Source: JADKAV01 sp963704075 (GTDB lineage Bacteria > Actinomycetota > Actinomycetes > S36-B12 > UBA10799). Taken from it: a stretch of DNA of 64,000 nucleotides. Both the position numbers and the translations under genes were made by a program. The notes beneath the pieces were generated by a model. That model ran no database searches. It had not been told where the DNA came from and saw only the letters and a list, made by a program, of their open reading frames with translations. Positions 52,460 to 61,112 of this stretch are shown piece by piece. The DNA lies in assembly GCA_963704075.1 (NCBI GenBank), contig CAVPGV010000003.1, forward strand, positions 1 through 64,000, read 5' to 3'. The number at the start of each line of letters is the position of its first letter. Position 1 is the stretch's first letter.

Positions 52460-53701
52460 ACCGTGACACGCGCATTCATCGCCCGCCTGCGCGGGTCGGC
52501 GGTGTTCGACGCCAACGCCGAGCAGTTGGGCAAGGTCCGTGACGTCGTGGTCCTCCTGCGCCACGGCACGGCACCACCGCGGGTCGTGGGGCTCGTCGTC
52601 GAGGTGGGCGCGCGTCGCCGCATCTTCTTGCCGATCACCCGGGTCACCAAGATCGACGTCGGCCAGATCGTCACCACGGGCGTGCTGGATCTGCGCCGGT
52701 TCAGGTTGCGACCGGGGGAGACACTGGCCGTCGGTGAGTTGTTCGACCGGGTCGCGACACTGCGCGACAGCGGTGAGCGGGTGAAGATCCTCGACCTGGC
52801 GATGCAGCAGGACACCAACGACGACTGGGAGGTCACCCAGGCGTATGTGCGCAGTGCCACGCGCGGGCTGGCACGCCGCGGCCAGACCCACGTGATCGAG
52901 TGGTCCCAGTTGTCAGGAGTGGGCGCCCCGCAAGCAGACCAGGCCACGGAGAGCATGCTCGAGTCGCTGGCCGAACTCAGGCCGGCGGACGTCGCCAGCG
53001 TCCTGCACGATCTGCCCGAGAAGAGGCGCCTGGAAATCGCCCGTGCCCTCGACGATGAGCGACTGGCCGACGTGCTGGAGGAGATGGCTGAGCACGATGC
53101 GGTGCAGATCGTCAGCCAGTTGGAGTCCGAACGCGCCGCGGACGTCCTCGAGGAGATGGATCCCGATGATGCCGTGGACCTGCTCAGCGATCTGACCCCC
53201 GAGCAGGCCCGCGAACTCCTGTCGCTCGTGGAGCCCGAGGATGCCGAGGATCTGCGTCGGCTGCTGGTGTACGACGAACTGTCCGCGGGCGGCATGATGA
53301 ATCCGGAGCCGGTCATCGTCGGCGCGGACGGGACGGTGGCAGAGGCTCTCGCCCAGATCCGCAACGCCGAACTGTCCCCCGCACTCGCCTCGCAGATCTA
53401 TGTGGTCCGGCCACCCATGCAGACTCCGACCGGCAAGTTCTTGGGTGTCGTGCATTGGCAGCGACTGCTGCGCGAGCCTCCCAGCGACTTGGTCTCGCGG
53501 GCCATCGACAAAGACCTGGAACCGCTCACCCCGGAAACCCCGCTGGCAGCGGTGACGCGCTACTTCGCCGCCTACAACCTGGTGGCGGTGCCGATCGTCG
53601 ACCGGAACCGCCACCTGCTCGGTGTGGTCACGGTCGATGACCTGCTCGACCACCTGCTGGGCGACAACTGGCGCGAAGAGCCCGGGAGCACGCATGGCTG
53701 A
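52457..53701 (+). CDS. PRC-barrel-like, MgtE-N and CBS domain protein
   Basis: 414 residues, no membrane helices. An N-terminal PRC-barrel-like part (SAVFDANAEQLGKVRDVVVL) comes first. Next is an MgtE N-terminal superhelix at about 165-270 with repeats such as LADVLEEMAEHDAVQI and AADVLEEMDPDDAVDL. A CBS pair follows (AGGMMNPEPVIVGADG and LVAVPIVDRNRHLLG). It has the cytosolic Mg-sensing half of MgtE but no channel, as in Rv1232c. The 3' end overlaps the DUF1003 gene by eight bases, so the pair may act together. Confidence 0.88.
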   Translation: MTVTRAFIARLRGSAVFDANAEQLGKVRDVVVLLRHGTAPPRVVGLVVEVGARRRIFLPITRVTKIDVGQIVTTGVLDLRRFRLRPGETLAVGELFDRVATLRDSGERVKILDLAMQQDTNDDWEVTQAYVRSATRGLARRGQTHVIEWSQLSGVGAPQADQATESMLESLAELRPADVASVLHDLPEKRRLEIARALDDERLADVLEEMAEHDAVQIVSQLESERAADVLEEMDPDDAVDLLSDLTPEQARELLSLVEPEDAEDLRRLLVYDELSAGGMMNPEPVIVGADGTVAEALAQIRNAELSPALASQIYVVRPPMQTPTGKFLGVVHWQRLLREPPSDLVSRAIDKDLEPLTPETPLAAVTRYFAAYNLVAVPIVDRNRHLLGVVTVDDLLDHLLGDNWREEPGSTHG

Positions 53702-54155
53702 TCGCAGCAGTCTCGAGCAACCCGCCCGCGGACGGCCCTCGATCCGCCCTTCCTACAACCCGGAGACGTTCGGCCGCGCCTCGGAACGGGTGGCCCGTTT
53801 CCTCGGATCCTGGCGATTCATCGCGTGGATGACTGCCGCCATCGCCGCGTGGCTGATCTACAACATCGTCGTCGTCGATCCCGCCGATCCGTACCCGTTC
53901 ATCTTCTTGACCCTGCTGCTCAGTCTGCAGGCGTCGTACGCGGCGCCGTTGATCCTGCTGGCGCAGAACCGCCAGGACGACCGCGACCGCGTCCAGATCA
54001 AGGAGGACCGGGAACGCACCGAACGACTCATCGCCGATACGGAGTATCTGGCGCGCGAGATCGCGGCACTGCGGATCGGGCTCGGCGAGGTCGTGACCCG
54101 CGACTACCTGCGCCGTGAGTTGCGAGCACTTCTGGACGACTTCGACCGCGACTGA
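53694..54155 (+). CDS. DUF1003 membrane protein
   Basis: 153 residues. DUF1003 core: RVARFLGSWRFIAWMTAAIAAWLIYN and PYPFIFLTLLLSLQASYAAPLILLAQNRQ, two helices. A charged coiled-coil tail follows. Start ATG 53694 overlaps the previous gene. The partnership with the MgtE-N/CBS protein is conserved in actinobacteria and suggests a cation-related role. Confidence 0.9.
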   Translation: MADRSSLEQPARGRPSIRPSYNPETFGRASERVARFLGSWRFIAWMTAAIAAWLIYNIVVVDPADPYPFIFLTLLLSLQASYAAPLILLAQNRQDDRDRVQIKEDRERTERLIADTEYLAREIAALRIGLGEVVTRDYLRRELRALLDDFDRD

Positions 54156-54249
54156 ACGCGATCCCTCGCCGGCTTCCGGTGATCCACGAGCCCGCAGCGG
54201 GCCCTTCCGCCCGACAAGCGCCGGTCCGCGGCTTCTTCGGGCGCCGACG

Positions 54250-54264
54250 TACGATGGACACATG
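54250..54264 (+). promoter_or_regulatory. -10 box and leaderless start of mrp
   Basis: TACGAT (54250-54255), six bases, then ATG 54262. Confidence 0.55.
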
Positions 54265-55392
54265 CCCACAACCGATGCCATCACGGCTGCCCTGGCTTCT
54301 GTCGAGGATCCGGAGATCCGTCGTCCCATCACCGAACTGGGCATGGTGAAGTCGGTGTCCGTTGACGCCGACGGCACCGCAACCATCGAGATCTTCCTGA
54401 CGATCGCGGCGTGCCCCATGCGCAGCACTCTGACCGAGCGGGTCGAGCAGGCGGCGGCTGCGGTGCCCGGAGTGACCCGGGTCAACGTCGTGTTCGACGT
54501 GATGAGCGAGGAGCAGCGCAAGAATCTGCGTGAGATGCTGCAAGGCCCGGCCAAGGACAATCCCTTCAACAAGCCGGGAAACCTGACCAAGATCATCGCT
54601 GTCGCATCCGGCAAGGGCGGTGTCGGCAAGAGTTCGGTCACGGCCAACCTGGCGGTGCAACTGGCGAAGTCCGGGAACAAGGTCGGTCTCATCGACGCCG
54701 ACATCTATGGTCACTCGATCCCCCGCATGCTGGGCGTGACCACCCCGCCCACCATCGTCGAGGGGATGCTGATGCCGCCCCAGGCGTACGACGTCACGAC
54801 CATCTCGGTGCTTCCGTTCAAGTCCGGCGGAAGCAGCCAGGCGGTCGCCTTCCGAGGCCCGATGCTGCACCGCGCTCTCAACCAGTTCCTCACAGACGTC
54901 TATTGGGGAGACCTGGATTGGCTGCTGCTCGACCTTGCCGCCCGGCACCGGCGATGTGGCCATCTCCGTTGCGCAACTGCTCCCTCGCGCCGAGATCCTG
55001 GTGGTCACCACCCCGCAGGTTGCTGCCGCGGAGGTGGCGGTGCGCGCCGGAATGCTCAGCGAATACACCAACCAGCGGGTCATGGGTGTGGTCGAGAACA
55101 TGAGCGCCTTCCCGTGCCCGCACTGCGGTGAGCCCACCGACCTGTTCGGTTCCGGCGGTGGAGAGATCGTGGCCAAGCAACTGAGTGCTTCGCTGGGCTC
55201 CGACGTCCCACTCCTGGGCAAGATCCCGTTCGACGTGCGCCTGCGCGAAGGCGGCGATCAGGGCAGGCCGCTGGTGATCGATGATCCGGAGGCCCCCGCA
55301 TCGGTGGCCATCAAGCCATCGCCGACCAGTTCGCTGCGAAGCCGCGGGGTCTGGCCGGAATGGACCTGGGAATCTCGCCGGTGCGCTCCTGA
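54262..55392 (+). CDS. mrp: Mrp/NBP35-type Fe-S carrier ATPase (two frameshifts)
   Basis: About 376 residues after repair. An N-terminal MIP18-like domain (SVEDPEIRRPITELGMV) is followed by the P-loop ATPase (IIAVASGKGGVGKSSVTANLA) and FPCPHCGEPT, the CxxC that holds the bridging cluster. At about 54936 an extra G breaks LLLDL/PPGTGDVAISVAQ. Near 55312 one base is missing, after which the expected IADQFAAKPRGLAGMDL continues in another frame to TGA 55390-55392. Mrp delivers Fe-S clusters to apoproteins. Homologue of Rv1229c in a conserved block. Confidence 0.85.
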
Positions 55393-56010
55393 GCTTGGGG
55401 GTCACGGCAGCCTGACCGGCAGGGAGGGTCCGTTCCATCCGTGAGCACTGCGCCTGATGCGCTCACGGATACGGCGACTTCTTCCCGATTGCTCAAACTG
55501 GTCCTTCTGATTTCAGGGAGCAGTCGGCGTTGGTAGTCGACGCTTCCGGGCAGGGCAAGGACGCTAATTGTCGTAGTGCCCACACTGCGAGCGTGCAGTG
55601 GGCTGATCGCCGCGCCGGCTGCCAGCGCTGGCGAACCGAAATCGTGCGTTTGTTGGTGTTCGTGCAGGTGGTTGCTGCTCGTCGCGCGACGAACAGCCAC
55701 GAAGTGCACGAACACCATCAAACAGCCCCGTGAGCGCCCGTGCGCGACCGGTGAGACGAGTCAAGCAGCGACAAAGGTTGAACCCGACTGACACTGGAAC
55801 CGAGGAGACCTGAGGGATCCGACCAGCGAGGGGGTCTCCCTGGGCGCACCTACGCAGGACGCGGAAGCAGCGAGATGCCCGCGAACAGAGCCCCAGGCAG
55901 GGCCAACTCCACTGCCCACTGAATCCGAGGGACCCTCAAACTCTCCCCGATCTTCCTGGGCAGAACAGCAGGACTCGGGTTCTGGGAATCACCGCGGTGG
56001 CGGCGCTTTG
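55393..56010. other. 618-bp convergent intergenic region
   Basis: Rich in palindromes: GCCAGCGCTGGC near 55620 and a 76-nt hairpin at 55648-55723. On the minus strand between about 56011 and 55850 a frame overlapping the tatB stop reads PRKIGESLRVPRIQW followed by a hydrophobic helix and a stop. It has no usual start codon and may be a decayed small membrane gene. Confidence 0.45.
55648..55723. repeat. 76-nt imperfect palindrome
   Basis: Two 38-nt arms match at about 32 positions. TGGTGTTCGTGCA pairs exactly with TGCACGAACACCA, and the centre TCGTCGCGCGACGA is a perfect palindrome. No U-run follows. Confidence 0.8.
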
Positions 56011-56334
56011 TTACGTCGCGTTCGGGTCGATGGGACTGGCGGGCGGCTTCTTCGCCTCCGGCGATGTGGCGGCCTGAGTGGCGTCCTTCACCGGTTCGGT
56101 CAGCGATGACAACATCCGCTTGGGATGCAGGTCGGCCAGCGATTTCAGGTCCTCGCTCACCGAATCCATCTCGACCGACTGCGAGATCTGTGACCTCGCC
56201 TGTCCCACCGTGTCCCGTGCCTTGGCCACGAACTTGCCAGCACTCGACGCGGCAGAAGGGAGTTTGTCGGGTCCGAAAACCAGCAGTGCGAGCAGACCGA
56301 GCAGTATGAACTCGCCCAAGCCGATGTCGAACAC
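56011..56334 (-). CDS. tatB: Sec-independent translocase subunit TatB
   Basis: 107 residues: N-terminal helix (IGLGEFILLGLLALLVFGP), hinge with FGPDKLP, amphipathic helix (AASSAGKFVAKARD) and a disordered tail rich in Pro/Ala. TatB forms the Tat receptor with TatC. The GTG at 56334 lies six bases after TACCCT, so it can be transcribed from its own leaderless start, although only 23 bp separate it from htrA. Same order as Rv1223-Rv1224. Confidence 0.92.
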   Translation of the reverse strand: MFDIGLGEFILLGLLALLVFGPDKLPSAASSAGKFVAKARDTVGQARSQISQSVEMDSVSEDLKSLADLHPKRMLSSLTEPVKDATQAATSPEAKKPPASPIDPNAT

Positions 56335-56357
56335 TGTTACAGGGTACGCCCTTCAGC

Positions 56358-57872
56358 TCAGCGCTGACCCAAAGTGACCGTGATCTCGTCGCCGCCCTCC
56401 AGCGTCAGCGTGATCTCATCACCCGGCGCGTTCTGCCGGATGTCGGTGATCAGTCCGACGGCGTCGTCGACGCGCTCGCCATTCACGGCCACGATCACGT
56501 CACCGTCCTTCAGCCCGGCCTGCGCGGCGGGACCGTTGGGGGTAACGGCCTGGACCCTGGCACCTTGCCCGGAGTAGTTGAAGTCGATCTCCGCTCCGAT
56601 GATCGGGGTGGCCGAGGTGCCTGTGCGGATGATCTCCTGTGCGATCCGGTTCGCGGTGTTGATCGGGATTGCGAAGCCCAATCCGATACTTCCGGCCTGA
56701 CCGCCGCCACCGGCGCCGAGGGAGGCGATCGCAGAATTCACACCTATGACCTGAGCCTCGGAATTCACCAGTGGACCACCGGAGTTGCCGGGGTTGATGG
56801 GTGCGTCGGTCTGGATCGCGTTGATGAAGGAGGTCTCGCCGGTGCCGCCGCCCGCTGTCACGGGACGATCCAGCGCACTCACGATCCCGCTGGTGACAGT
56901 GCCTTCGAGCCCAAGCGGGGAACCGATGGCTACGGCTTGGTCACCGACCTTGACGCTGTTGGAGTCACCGATCGTGATGGGGGTGAGTCCCGTGCGGTCG
57001 ACCTTGACAACCGCGAGGTCGTAGTCAGCGTTGCGCCCGATGAGCTCGCCCTCCAGTCGCGTTCCGTCGCGCAGCACCACATCGATCGTGCCGCTGCCGG
57101 CCGCGGCCTCGATCACGTGGTTGTTCGTCAGGATGTATCCATCCTCGCTGACGATGAAGCCGGATCCGGATCCCGCCTGCCCGCCCCCGGACACCTCGAG
57201 GGAGACCACTCCCGGGAGCACCGCCTCGGCGATCGAAGCGATCGAACCGTCTGCGCGGGGCGACAGCGCCGTCGGGTCGCTGGGCGCGTTGACACTCACC
57301 GAAGAGCTCGAGGTAGAGCTGTTGGCCAGTTGATAGCCCAGCGCACCTCCACCGACCCCGGCAAGCAGGCCGGTGAGCGCAGCGATCGCGACCAGTTTGC
57401 CCGCGCCACCGCTGGACTTCGGGGCTGCTGGCGCCTGCTGCGGCGTCACGCCGGGAGGGGGCGGCAAGTAGCCGTCAGAGCCGGGAGCGGGCCACTGTGT
57501 GTCCTGCGGGGTTTCCGGTTGCCCGTATCCCTGCCCGTAGCCGCCTTGGTAGCCCTGCTGCGGGTAGCCCTGCTGCGGGTAGCCCTGCTGCGGGTAATCC
57601 GTCTGCGGGTAATCCGTCTGCGGATAGGCAGTGGTGGCCTGGGCGTCAGGATCGAGGACCTGCGTCGCATGGTCCGGCGCGGGCCACTGCTGCGGCGCGG
57701 GCCATTGTTGTTGCGAGGCGCCCTGGTCCGCGGCGGCAGGAGCCGTAGCCTGCTGGTTCTCCTGCCCGGCCGAGGCGTCACCATCACGGGATGGGTCGCT
57801 GTGCTGCGGGTCGGACGAGTCGATCTGACCGGGGTTCTCCGGCGGGCCCGGGGGCACCTCGTCATTGCTCAT
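56358..57872 (-). CDS. htrA: HtrA/DegP-like trypsin-fold serine protease with PDZ
   Basis: 504 residues from ATG 57872 (GAGGAG six bases upstream). Residues 1-155 are disordered Pro/Gln/Tyr-rich with YPQQGYPQQGY repeats. One membrane helix lies at about 160-181. The protease domain has His252 (LTNNHVI), Asp285 (DYDLAVVK) and Ser364 (PGNSGGPL). A PDZ domain closes the protein (RVQAVTPNGPAAQAGLKDGD). It degrades misfolded envelope proteins on the outer face. Homologue of Rv1223; the sigE-rseA pair that flanks it in mycobacteria is absent here. Confidence 0.93.
   Translation of the reverse strand: MSNDEVPPGPPENPGQIDSSDPQHSDPSRDGDASAGQENQQATAPAAADQGASQQQWPAPQQWPAPDHATQVLDPDAQATTAYPQTDYPQTDYPQQGYPQQGYPQQGYQGGYGQGYGQPETPQDTQWPAPGSDGYLPPPPGVTPQQAPAAPKSSGGAGKLVAIAALTGLLAGVGGGALGYQLANSSTSSSSVSVNAPSDPTALSPRADGSIASIAEAVLPGVVSLEVSGGGQAGSGSGFIVSEDGYILTNNHVIEAAAGSGTIDVVLRDGTRLEGELIGRNADYDLAVVKVDRTGLTPITIGDSNSVKVGDQAVAIGSPLGLEGTVTSGIVSALDRPVTAGGGTGETSFINAIQTDAPINPGNSGGPLVNSEAQVIGVNSAIASLGAGGGGQAGSIGLGFAIPINTANRIAQEIIRTGTSATPIIGAEIDFNYSGQGARVQAVTPNGPAAQAGLKDGDVIVAVNGERVDDAVGLITDIRQNAPGDEITLTLEGGDEITVTLGQR
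57540..57620 (-). repeat. tandem codon repeats in htrA (YPQQG/YPQTD units)
   Basis: The 15-base unit CCCTGCTGCGGGTAG (plus strand) and its TDY variant are repeated about five times, encoding the flexible N-terminal region. Prone to length change. Confidence 0.75.
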
Positions 57873-57916
57873 CTGTGACTCCTCATGGTCCACGACAGAA
57901 CTCACGGTAACCCCTT

Positions 57917-57943
57917 CTCACGTTTTGGTTTCCCCTCGGTTCC
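57917..57943 (-). promoter_or_regulatory. possible ECF-sigma promoter of htrA
   Basis: On the minus strand GGAAC (57939-57943), 16 bp, CGT (57920-57922) fits the SigE-type ECF pattern and lies about 50 bp before the htrA ATG. Confidence 0.4.
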
Positions 57944-58067
57944 AGGATGAGCCCACCCGACGGTAACTGCCAGTGAGCGCCGGTTAGGGGTTCGTCAACA
58001 ACGTGTAATGGCGCAAACCCGCATCCGGGCACGCTCGTCGAGGCGTGCGCCCGGTACTGTCGAGCAC

Positions 58068-58685
58068 ATGGATTCCACCTCCTCCGCCGTGACTCCCAGG
58101 GATCTGCTGGCCTACTGCGAGAACTGGAACACCGCCATTCTCAGCGGCGAGATCGCACCCATGACGGTCAACGCGAGCGTCCTTCGCCTGCTGTCCCTGT
58201 GTGCAGCGCTGACCCATGCACAGGCTGCCGTGGAAGTAGGCTCCCACAACGGCACCACCGGGCTAGCGCTGTTCGAGGGCATGGCCGACGAGGGCGTCCT
58301 CACTTCGGTGGAGCCCGACCCCGAGCGCCTGCGCGTAGCCAAAGAGTCCTTTCTGGGTGCCGGCATCCCGCACGGGCGCACCCGGCTCATCGCGGCCGAT
58401 CCGCACGAGGTGCTCACCCGTCTCACCGACGGTCATTACGACCTCTTCCTGTCCTCCGACAAGCCCGCCGACCACGCAGCGTTCGCCGAGCAGGCCGCAC
58501 GCCTGCTGCGCCCGGGCGGCATCGCGGTGTTCCTCAACATCGCCGACGCGGCCGACCCCGCCAAGCGCGAACCCGGCCAACTCGCCGTCCGGCAGTTCAC
58601 CGAGGCCATGCAGGCCGACGAGAAGTGGCTCGCAACGCTGCTGCCGCTGGCCGATGGGGTCCTGGTCGCCGTCCTCCGGCCGTAG
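58068..58685 (+). CDS. O-methyltransferase family 3-like protein
   Basis: 205 residues. SAM-binding motif I is VEVGSHNGTTGLALFEG, with SVEPDPERLRVAKESF and YDLFLSSDKPADHAAF as later motifs; the family normally has LxxxGxxTGYS and IDAxKxxY. Homologous in position to Rv1220c. Substrate unknown. The ATG is seven bases after TACTGT (58055-58060). Divergent from htrA. Confidence 0.85.
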   Translation: MDSTSSAVTPRDLLAYCENWNTAILSGEIAPMTVNASVLRLLSLCAALTHAQAAVEVGSHNGTTGLALFEGMADEGVLTSVEPDPERLRVAKESFLGAGIPHGRTRLIAADPHEVLTRLTDGHYDLFLSSDKPADHAAFAEQAARLLRPGGIAVFLNIADAADPAKREPGQLAVRQFTEAMQADEKWLATLLPLADGVLVAVLRP

Positions 58686-58716
58686 GCACACTCGCCGTTC
58701 AGAACGCTGCAGGAGG

Positions 58717-60035
58717 CTAGTGGCGGGCACCTGCTGCCAGCCACCGCCCGATCAGCGCCGCACCGAAACCGGTTCCGCCCTGCTGCCTCACACCGGCATC
58801 GGCGGTAGCCCGGGCCGGACCTGCGATGTCCAGGTGCGCCCAGGGGACCTCACCCGCGAAGGCCTGCAGGAACAGCGCGGCGGTGATGGCCCCCGCACCT
58901 ACATTGGCAGCGATCGGGACATGGCACTGATCGGCGATCGCGGACTCGAGGGCGTACCGATACGACTGTTCCAGCGGCAGGGGCCACAGGCGCTCCCCAC
59001 TGACCTCCCCGGCATCGATCAGCGCACGTTCCAGACGATCGCTGGTCGCGAACAGGGCGCCCATTTCCCGGGAGAGCGCCATGGTGGCGGCCCCGTCAGG
59101 GTGGCCACGTCGACCATGACGTCCGGCTGCAGATTCAGCCGCGCGTAGGCGAGCAGATCGGCGAGCACCAGTCGCCCTTCCGCATCGGTGTTGCGGACCT
59201 CGCTCGTGCGTCCGTCGACATGGGTGATCACGTCGCCGGGACGGTACGACGCGGCACCAACCGCGTTCTCAGCGAAGCCGAGCACCGCAGTGACGTCGGA
59301 GCCCTCGGGCAACAGTCGCATGGCCGACAGCACGGCCGCCGACCCCGCCATGTCGGTCTTCATGAGCATCATGGCGTCCCGGGGTTTGATCGACAGGCCG
59401 CCGGAGTCGAAGGTGATGCCCTTGCCGACCAGGACGACTCGGGGTCCGGATCCAGGTCGGCGCACGATGACCACACGCGGCGGGCTCGCGGATCCGGCTC
59501 CGACGGCGAGTACCCCACCGAACCCACCGGCCCGCAGTTGCGGCACCCCGAGCACCTCGACCTCGGCACCCACCGCGCGCCCGACTGCCCGGGCTTGCCC
59601 GACCATCCACTGCGGGTTCTTGACGTTCGACGGTGTGTTCACCAGATCGCGCGCGGCCATCGTTGCCGTCGTGGCATCGATCACCGCGTCCAGATTCGGC
59701 GCCTGGCGTGACACCATCAACCGCTTGCGGTCGGGAGAATCAGCACCGAACCGGTATCCGGCCAATCGCCAACCCCGGATGAAGTCGCGCAGATGCGCCG
59801 CCGAAGGCGCAGTGCGGAAACCCACGGTTCCTGCCGGTGCCGCGCGTACCGCGTTGGCGCCGAACCGTACCCAGTCGTCGGGAGGGGCCGCGACAACCAG
59901 CCAATGGTCGGCGTCGTTGGCTTGTAGCAGCACATCGTCGGTCGCCGGTTTGAGCGCCTGCGGCAGGACGACATCGTCCACACCGAGGATGACGATCTCA
60001 CCGTCCGGGCGTTGTCCCCCACGCAGCACGTCCAC
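58717..60035 (-). CDS. leucyl aminopeptidase (M17), one frameshift
   Basis: About 439 residues when a missing G in a GGGG run near 59090 is restored (VDVATLTG joined to AATMALSREMG). M17 metal-site motifs: VLVGKGITFDSGGLSIKP, MKTDMAGSAAVL and the family signature NTDAEGRLVLADLL. A two-zinc exopeptidase of the cytosol. TACGGT (60042-60047, minus strand) lies six bases before the GTG at 60035, favouring that start over the GTG one codon upstream. Convergent with the O-methyltransferase gene. Confidence 0.88.
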
Positions 60036-60214
60036 CACTCCACCGTATCGAGCCTGGCCGGGGCCGCAGAGGACCCGCGGCTCTGCCTCACATGCGGACC
60101 TCGGATCAACGGCGCACTGTGTCGAACGGGTTCAGGTACCGTTCCGGCGGACAACCGTCCGCTGGAACTCGCGGAGCAGTGGTGGATGTTCCTAAGCCGA
60201 CGGGACAAGAGGAA

Positions 60215-60240
60215 GCGGGCCCCGGAATCCCGGAACCCGC
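60215..60240 (-). terminator. hairpin after DUF3117 gene
   Basis: An 11-pair stem (two G-U pairs) around a four-base loop, 18 bp after the DUF3117 stop. Followed by TTCCTCTTGT, so a weak intrinsic terminator. Confidence 0.5.
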
Positions 60241-60257
60241 CTCAATGATTCGCCCGC

Positions 60258-60422
60258 CTACTCGATGCTTTGGAGAAGCCCACCCAGTTCCTCGGCTTCG
60301 GCGCGGGAGATCTCCACGACGAGACGGCCACCACCCTCGAGGGGAACCCGCATCACATAGCCGCGGCCCTCTTTCGTGACCTCCATCGGGCCATCACCCG
60401 TTCGCGGCTTCATGGCCGCCAT
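60258..60422 (-). CDS. DUF3117 family protein
   Basis: 54 residues, too short for a standard ORF cutoff. The sequence (MAAMKPRTGDGPMEVTKEGR, then MRVPLEGGGRLVVEISRAEA) is the highly conserved DUF3117 family of actinobacteria (Rv1211 type). Function unknown. A TAGACT box at 60501-60506 (minus strand) and an AGGGGA ribosome site suggest a 70-base leader. Confidence 0.92.
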   Translation of the reverse strand: MAAMKPRTGDGPMEVTKEGRGYVMRVPLEGGGRLVVEISRAEAEELGGLLQSIE

Positions 60423-60722
60423 ATCGGTCCCCTTCCGTCGATGTCACTGACCATCTCGCGTGTCCCATCCACTTCGGGTCTCGCCTCCACGCTTTCAACT
60501 AGTCTATCCCGCTGACTGTGGCTTCGTGTGCCGCGTTGCGCCAAGAACCCGTACCTTCTCAGTCGGCTCGGGGCCGCGCACCGGGCTCAGGCCGGAGCGG
60601 TGAAGCGCGCGCAAACCGGCACGACCCCGGCGGTCCCTCGCGGCCCGTCTTGGTCGCCCACCGGTGACCGAGGCGAAGACCGTCTCGAGGTCCGCCTGGA
60701 CTCCCCCGCCGACTGCACCCTC
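60423..60722. other. 300-bp spacer with DUF3117 promoter
   Basis: Between the DUF3117 start and the DivIVA-like gene's stop. The only supportable element is the TAGACT box at 60501-60506 on the minus strand. Confidence 0.4.
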
Positions 60723-61049
60723 TTACGGTCGGGCGTCGTCGTCTGCTTCCGGCGCGAAGGGCGACGACTGCTCGTCGGTCGTAATGACCGTCGGCTGGGT
60801 CGAGACGCCCTCCAATTCCGCGATCCGGTTGCGTAGGACCGCCAATGCTTCGTCGACCTCGGACATGCGGTAGCCGCGGAAGACCACCGGCAGGCGCAGA
60901 TGATCCACGTCGGAGGCACTCGGTCGCGGCGGTAGGCCGGTCGTGAAGCGGTCCCGGGTGGGCTGCGGGACCGTCGGCAGACGCCCTGCGAGAACCAGTG
61001 CGAACGCCACGATGAGAACCACCACCAGGATTCCGAAGACCCAAGGCAT
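60723..61049 (-). CDS. DivIVA-domain small membrane protein
   Basis: 108 residues. One N-terminal helix (VFGILVVVLIVAFALVLAG) and a DivIVA-type motif (LPVVFRGYRMSEVDEALAVL), then an acidic tail. Similar in position to Rv1209, where the protein is of unknown role, perhaps in polar growth. AAGGAG lies about six bases before the ATG. It is divergent from the dihydropteroate synthase-like gene with 63 bp between starts. Confidence 0.85.
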   Translation of the reverse strand: MPWVFGILVVVLIVAFALVLAGRLPTVPQPTRDRFTTGLPPRPSASDVDHLRLPVVFRGYRMSEVDEALAVLRNRIAELEGVSTQPTVITTDEQSSPFAPEADDDARP

Positions 61050-61112
61050 TCACGGCTCCTTTCGCAGGAACGAGCATTTCCTGACAGTCTGGCACTTCAC
61101 AGGAGGATCACA

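Noticed and set aside
55311..55721. 136-codon minus-strand frame over the mrp 3' end
   Set aside because: It overlaps the conserved C-terminus of Mrp and includes one arm of the palindrome; no family features.
55648..55723. Integron attC site
   Set aside because: The palindrome is long enough, but the conserved R'/R'' core sites (GTTRRRY/RYYYAAC arrangement) and any integrase or cassette context are lacking.
56565..57878. A 437-codon plus-strand frame
   Set aside because: Antisense to htrA, which has the complete catalytic triad and PDZ.
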